Shown piece by piece: positions 59,402 through 64,000 of a stretch of DNA of 64,000 nt (the stretch's first letter is position 1; the number at the start of each line of letters is the position of its first letter). The stretch is from Botryosphaeria dothidea (taxonomy: Eukaryota; Ascomycota; Dothideomycetes; Botryosphaeriales; Botryosphaeriaceae): assembly GCA_011503125.2 (NCBI GenBank), contig WWBZ02000082.1, forward strand, positions 1,488,001-1,552,000, read 5' to 3'. The notes below the pieces were generated by a model. That model ran no database searches, was not told where the DNA came from, and saw nothing but the letters and a program-made list of their open reading frames with translations. Both the position numbers and the translations under genes were made by a program.

Positions 59402-62397
59402 AGCACCTAATTGTGTCACAATTGAATGGCGTGTCGCTAGCCAACCCAATGGACCTCAAATGTAACAACATGGATTGCATCACCTGGGGACTGCACCAGG
59501 ACGAGTATTGACGCATACACCACTGTGTGCGATTGAACGGCGACTGTCGATTCGCGCCGAGTAATGAAATTTTGGTTACGAACTCGAACCCTCACAGGGC
59601 TTGTTGCCACGGTAAGGGTTATTGGCGCGTTGCAGAGTCGATTTCTACCCATTTGAACTGGGGTGCGCCTCGTCCGGCGAAGAAAAACATTTCGGTTTGT
59701 CCTATTCAAAGTCATCCGGCTCGGTGGAAGGCGTTGAAGATTGATTTGATGAGAATGACAAGAGATGCAGATAAGGTGAGGTTATGAAATGGGTTGGCGG
59801 TATTTGGGACATCATGGCAACGAAAAAAGAGCTCTTTGAAACTCAGCAGAAAGCAGAAATGAAGATATCGATTTCGAAAACGCGAACATCGGCCAGCACC
59901 GCGCCACCCGGTCCAACCGATGGAGATGGAGCCGAGAACACTGCTTCCGTACCAGTTTCTCTCCAAGCTGTTCCATGTGGCTTAAATTGCGCACGCCAAG
60001 TCTCGGCTTTGGACACGCTTGATTTCCAGGAATCCAAAGTGAGGAAAATTGCCAAAAAAAAATCTCAGTTGATCAACCCTACTACATGACGCCTTGGAAT
60101 ACGCCGAGCAACAGCAAATGAGCCATGACGACCTGTTCGCGGAGTCGCGGCTCTCCACAGATGCACCATGAGACAAACCAAAGAAAAATCAAAAAAGAAG
60201 TTTCAGATACCAGGTTTCCATTTACTGTTCATCTTCCGGTCACAGTCTTACCCGTTTCTTCTTTTGCAGACCACGTGCATGCATTATTCTTGCATCCTCC
60301 TAAGCGCTGTTACTTGTTTCACTACGGAATGGAAAACCGGATTGTGGAAATGTGGAAAAAACGGGAAAGTGGTATATCATCATTGTCAGCGATAAGCGCA
60401 CACCTACGCATAGCCGTACAGCACATAGCGACCGGGGTTTTTGGTTTTTGCCTGTGTTTTTTTTTTTTTTGCCATGTTGAGGTCTAGGTCCGTTTCTGCG
60501 GGTGGGTCCGATTTCTATCAAGTGATACTGTTTCTTGTTTCCTTTTTCTTTTCTTTTCTCATCGTCATCATGGGTGGGGCTCTTGTCTTCTTTTAAAAGG
60601 TTTCTCTTGGTTTCTCTTTTCTTTTTGATTGAATTGAGAAGCATGGCATATGTTGTACAGATAGACTCGTCGACCTTCTTCCCCCGCGAACAAGCGATCC
60701 GCGGGAAGAAGGAAAGAAATGAGGGATGATTGCATGAGAGAAAAGGAGATGTCCGTCCGTCCGCCTCTCGTGAAAGAGCAGCTGGAACCGCGCGCGTCTC
60801 TGCTTATCCCGTCGTCTTCGGTCACCGCGATTCGCAAACAAACGATGGGAAATTTGGAGGAGTTTCTAGACAGAAAGAGTGGATGAACTGGACCTGAGGC
60901 TGAAAGATAGATTGGCATGCCGAATGGATGAGTTACCATAGGGGGGACGTTGGATGTCTTGTGGTATGGGGAGGTTTTTTTTTTTCGGGACCAGCGCTCA
61001 GTTTTGCAAAGCATTTTGGATCGGAATGCGCATACAGCAGGGAGGAATCATTTTTAATCAATTTGCCTGGGTCTTTTTTTTGTTCTCGAAATGATGAGAA
61101 TATTCGGTTTGTTTCAATTGGACTTCTTCAGGGTTTCTTTTTTGCGAGATCAAATATTACAACGCCAATCGAAAAGGCTCGAATGCCGTCTTGGTATAGA
61201 TTTAACTAACAGCAGCCAAATGAACAAAAAAAATTTATACATTGATAATCGCTTCTATCCTTTTGGTTCGTGACGACGTGGTCGTGAGGTACGTCAACCC
61301 CCACGGTAATGCGTTGGAAGTTCGTCTCGTAAGCACTTTGACAAAATGCACATACCCTCGACCATTCTAGTGCGGCCTCCAACAAAGAGTACCTAGCAAT
61401 GACAGGAAGGCTTAGAGAAAGAGGGTACCACGCAACACTATCACTCTCATACTTTCCGTTTTAGGCGTCGGCAAAGTTGCTTCTTGATGCCGGGCACCCA
61501 CCCGGCCAAGCTCTGTGACGCGTGTTCACATAACGCCGTCGTCCCTTTTTGCATCCCTCGCGTACAGAGATAGCGTCGCTAGGCCGCGAGCCCGCCACAG
61601 CCGCCGGCCCGCGTCCCCGTGGGGGTCCAAATTGAGGCTACCTCCGGGAGGCGATGTTGTGGCAATGTTGGCGGATTTTTAGAGTAGAGTAGGGCGTCGT
61701 AAGTGGGGTCGCTTGGATGTTTTTCGTGGTTAGGTTTTTAGTTTAGCTGCAAGTTGGTGTGCTTTTTATGGGTCGACGTGTTGTTGGTTCCTTCTGATTT
61801 TTGTGGGCATTGATCGTCAGGCAAGCTGAGGGGCTGGAAAACGGGCACCAGGGGGGAAATGCCGAGACATTTGGCTTGATGGGTACAAGGAATGCATTTC
61901 CCCATGCATGCATATCAGCCTCAAATGCTTTTGACGTCCAGACCGTTAGGCAAAGTGACGGTTATTGGCGGGCCGGACGAAAGGTTGAAAAAAGGAAAGA
62001 GCCAATTAAAGTGGTGGCGAAAATGTCAAGACTGGGCGTACGTAACTTCGGCGAATACTGCCTTCTTCACTGCTATGATGAAGAGTAAGCAGTCTGCTAA
62101 CTGATCAACAATTGCGTTGACGACATTGGTGCACATGCATGCCAAGCCACGGCGGCCTGCTGCGGATCATGCCTCCCGTCAGATCACATCAGGCTGTTCC
62201 GGTATCATCACGTGAAAGTTTACTGTTAGACAGCTGTTGTACAGATAAAAGCTAACGTTGTTCAATGATATTTTGTGAGGGTGAGATCAAACACCAGACG
62301 AACCCCTCAAGTATGACAAAGTCTAATGAAGCTCTATAAGCAAGAGATCAGAAGTATGAAGATAAGAAATGATAAGAAATAGTGAAGTCGAATCTAT
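59402..62397. other. Convergent gene-free region (~3 kb)
   Basis: Lies between the 3' ends of the Cid1-type gene and DGAT1. Homopolymer T and A runs occur near 60052, 60461 and 60977. No ORF has a motif and no repeat shared with the rest of the window is seen. It is longer than two 3' UTRs need. Confidence 0.4.
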
Positions 62398-64000
62398 TCA
62401 CTTCCACAATTGAGGTTTGCTCACACTTCCATACTTGGCTTGCCAGGCGAAAAAGTATAACAATGCTGCCAAAGGTTGGCCGACAAGGCAGAAACTAACC
62501 CAGAAAATCATGTTACCAATGACTTTACCATTGAGGACCCTCATACGCTGAAGAGGGTCTGTGAGCAAAATCAGAGGGATCTGGAAAATCATTCCCGCAA
62601 ACGCAACACCTAAACTTAAGTTAGTGGGTGTGTAGGAGATCAATGGATGGCAGCAAGAAACTTACCGATGATGTTGTGGGTTGGCACGCCGACAGCGAGT
62701 TCGTGCAGCGCACCAGAGAACAGAAAGACGAGAATCTGCGCGATAACAGGCGGGATACCACGGCCACAAAGTGGGCTGTAGATGTGCCTGCGCATGAAGC
62801 TTGCGACAGGCTTGTTCCAGGTCACCCAGTAGACGCGAATACTGGTGGCATTCCACCACTCGGTATAGAACTCGCGGTCACCGAAGCGCATCACCTCAGC
62901 CAGAGCGTTTAAGAAGGAATGGAAGAAAGCCATAAAACCAGCTAGCCAGCAGAAAAGGGAAATGGTCGAGAGTTTCAGCATGCGCTCCACGATTGAAACA
63001 AAGTCAAGGGTGGCAATCTTGTCGAGTGAGTTCTTCAAGAGAGGCGAAGCATACTGAGCGGAAGCAATCCAGATAACGATGCTGAGTCCGACCATCTCAC
63101 CACAGCGCTTGAAGACAAACGGCCACCTAATCTTATCGGTGCGAGGATAGACAGGTTGATAAACCAGGGTAGGAGCCCACCAGAAGTACGTCAGATTTTT
63201 GATTGAGATGTTCTTCGGGTAGGGACAGTCTTTGTAGGTCTCGGGGAGCGGGGCATTGTCCATTTCATCAAGCAGAGCATGGCGCAGGTCACGATTGGTG
63301 AAGGCGTATGAGCACGTCTTCAGCCAGACGATTATAGCGTGCAGCTCGCAAAGGGTGCCAATGCCGGGATGGTGGATCCAGTAGTAAACGACGGTTGAGG
63401 CAACCAGAAGATTCAGGGTAGCATTGACGCCGTGAGCGAAAGCAATCAGGCCCCAAGTGCCGCGGAATTCATCGCGTCTAGCCTGGGCGTCCTTGGGAGA
63501 CTCGGCCTTCTTGATCCGTGCTATGGCGCCCTTGGCCTGCTGGGCAGCGGCGAGCTCGATGACGTATGCGACGAAGAGGTGGCAGGGCACGAGGAAGTAG
63601 AGGATAGAGCCGTAGACGACGTCCTGGCGGCGGTAGTCGTGGCAGCGGATACAGATCAGGACACCGTACTGGGACAAGGGTGGTTAGCGGAGGAAGGGTG
63701 AGGTATGAAGATTGGTCTGCGCACCTTCCGGAAGTTTTCAATCATCAAGCGCAGGTTAGAAACAACTTTGAGGCGGTCAGTTAGCCATGAGCCAGTGCAA
63801 CCCCTGGGGGTGAAGCGTACTCAGCACCAAGAACATCAGGTTCCTGAACCCAACAAAGCTGGGGGGCTTCTCCGCATCTTGGCTGAGACACGAGGGACGC
63901 GCCTGGTGGTGTACGGCGACTACATGTCGGTATTTCCCGACATTCTTCGCTGAGGCGGCAGCAGAGGCGGCAGCAGAGCGAGGCTGGCCGTTCGAGGCAG
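62398..64000 (-). CDS. DGAT1: Diacylglycerol O-acyltransferase 1 (MBOAT), N-terminus cut
   Basis: ER membrane enzyme making triacylglycerol from diacylglycerol and acyl-CoA. Exons seen: 64000(open)-63821, 63765-63725 (41 nt), 63668-62666 and 62609-62398; introns 55, 56 and 56 nt with matching phases. The first visible exon starts in an Ala/Ser repeat and continues KYRHVVAVHHQARP, so the start codon and more of the regulatory N-terminus lie off the right edge. Family landmarks: FVGFRNLMFLVL-IVSNLRLMIENFRKYG over two junctions, YFWWAPTLVYQPVYPR, FYTEWWNATSIRVYW (the FYxDWW-type motif, here with Glu), and HELAVGVPTHNIIG with the catalytic His. The C-terminus, FFAWQAKYGS, is complete. The wording fits DGAT1 better than sterol O-acyltransferase. 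Confidence 0.92.

Overview
The window is nuclear DNA of a filamentous ascomycete (Pezizomycotina), most likely a Dothideomycete. The genes carry short 44-166 nt GT-AG spliceosomal introns. Intergenic spaces are long, GC content is moderately high, and the gene set is typical of the group: DGAT1, a Jsn1-type PUF protein, a GH27 alpha-galactosidase, an Est1-like C2H2 protein, and a Fot1/pogo transposon. The class-level assignment is inference; no rDNA or other marker is present. Nothing looks bacterial, viral or organellar, and no CRISPR array is present.

Layout, left to right. 0-10.5 kb: 3' part of ALG5 (dolichyl-phosphate glucosyltransferase), an intracellular GH13 alpha-amylase on the minus strand, a divergently placed ferrochelatase with [2Fe-2S] ligands, an MFS transporter, and a small uncharacterised ORF. 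10.5-18 kb: about 7.5 kb with no gene I can support. 18-24.9 kb: a four-exon Est1/Smg7-like protein with an N-terminal C2H2 finger, a 54-codon one-helix membrane smORF, a perfect 3 x 18 bp tandem repeat, and a two-helix membrane protein. 25-32 kb: a secreted GH27 alpha-galactosidase, a secreted carboxylesterase, and an apparently intact 1,856-bp pogo/Fot1-like transposon inserted exactly in the esterase stop codon. 32-39.7 kb: SWC2/VPS72 and, divergently, an RRM-PUF protein whose N-terminal part shows apparent frameshifts. 39.7-44 kb: a repeat-rich, gene-poor stretch with a tRNA-derived SINE-like copy, a 77-bp hairpin element and a possible P450 relic. 44-64 kb: KU70, a second SINE-like copy headed by a well-folding tRNA-Gln(CUG), PUT1 (proline dehydrogenase), an MGST3-like MAPEG protein, a five-exon isochorismatase-fold hydrolase with a 16-nt microexon, a Cid1-type nucleotidyltransferase, and the 3' part of DGAT1, cut by the right edge.

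The genes are mostly housekeeping functions that do not form one pathway. The two secreted hydrolases at 25-30 kb are neighbours, but nothing shows that they work together. I see no secondary-metabolite cluster and no convincing new multi-gene system. The most unusual content is mobile and repetitive: the stop-codon transposon insertion, a family of 77-bp hairpins (one copy nested in a TA-flanked MITE), and a tRNA-Gln-derived SINE-like family. Intron coordinates come from splice consensus, phase agreement and protein continuity, not transcript data.
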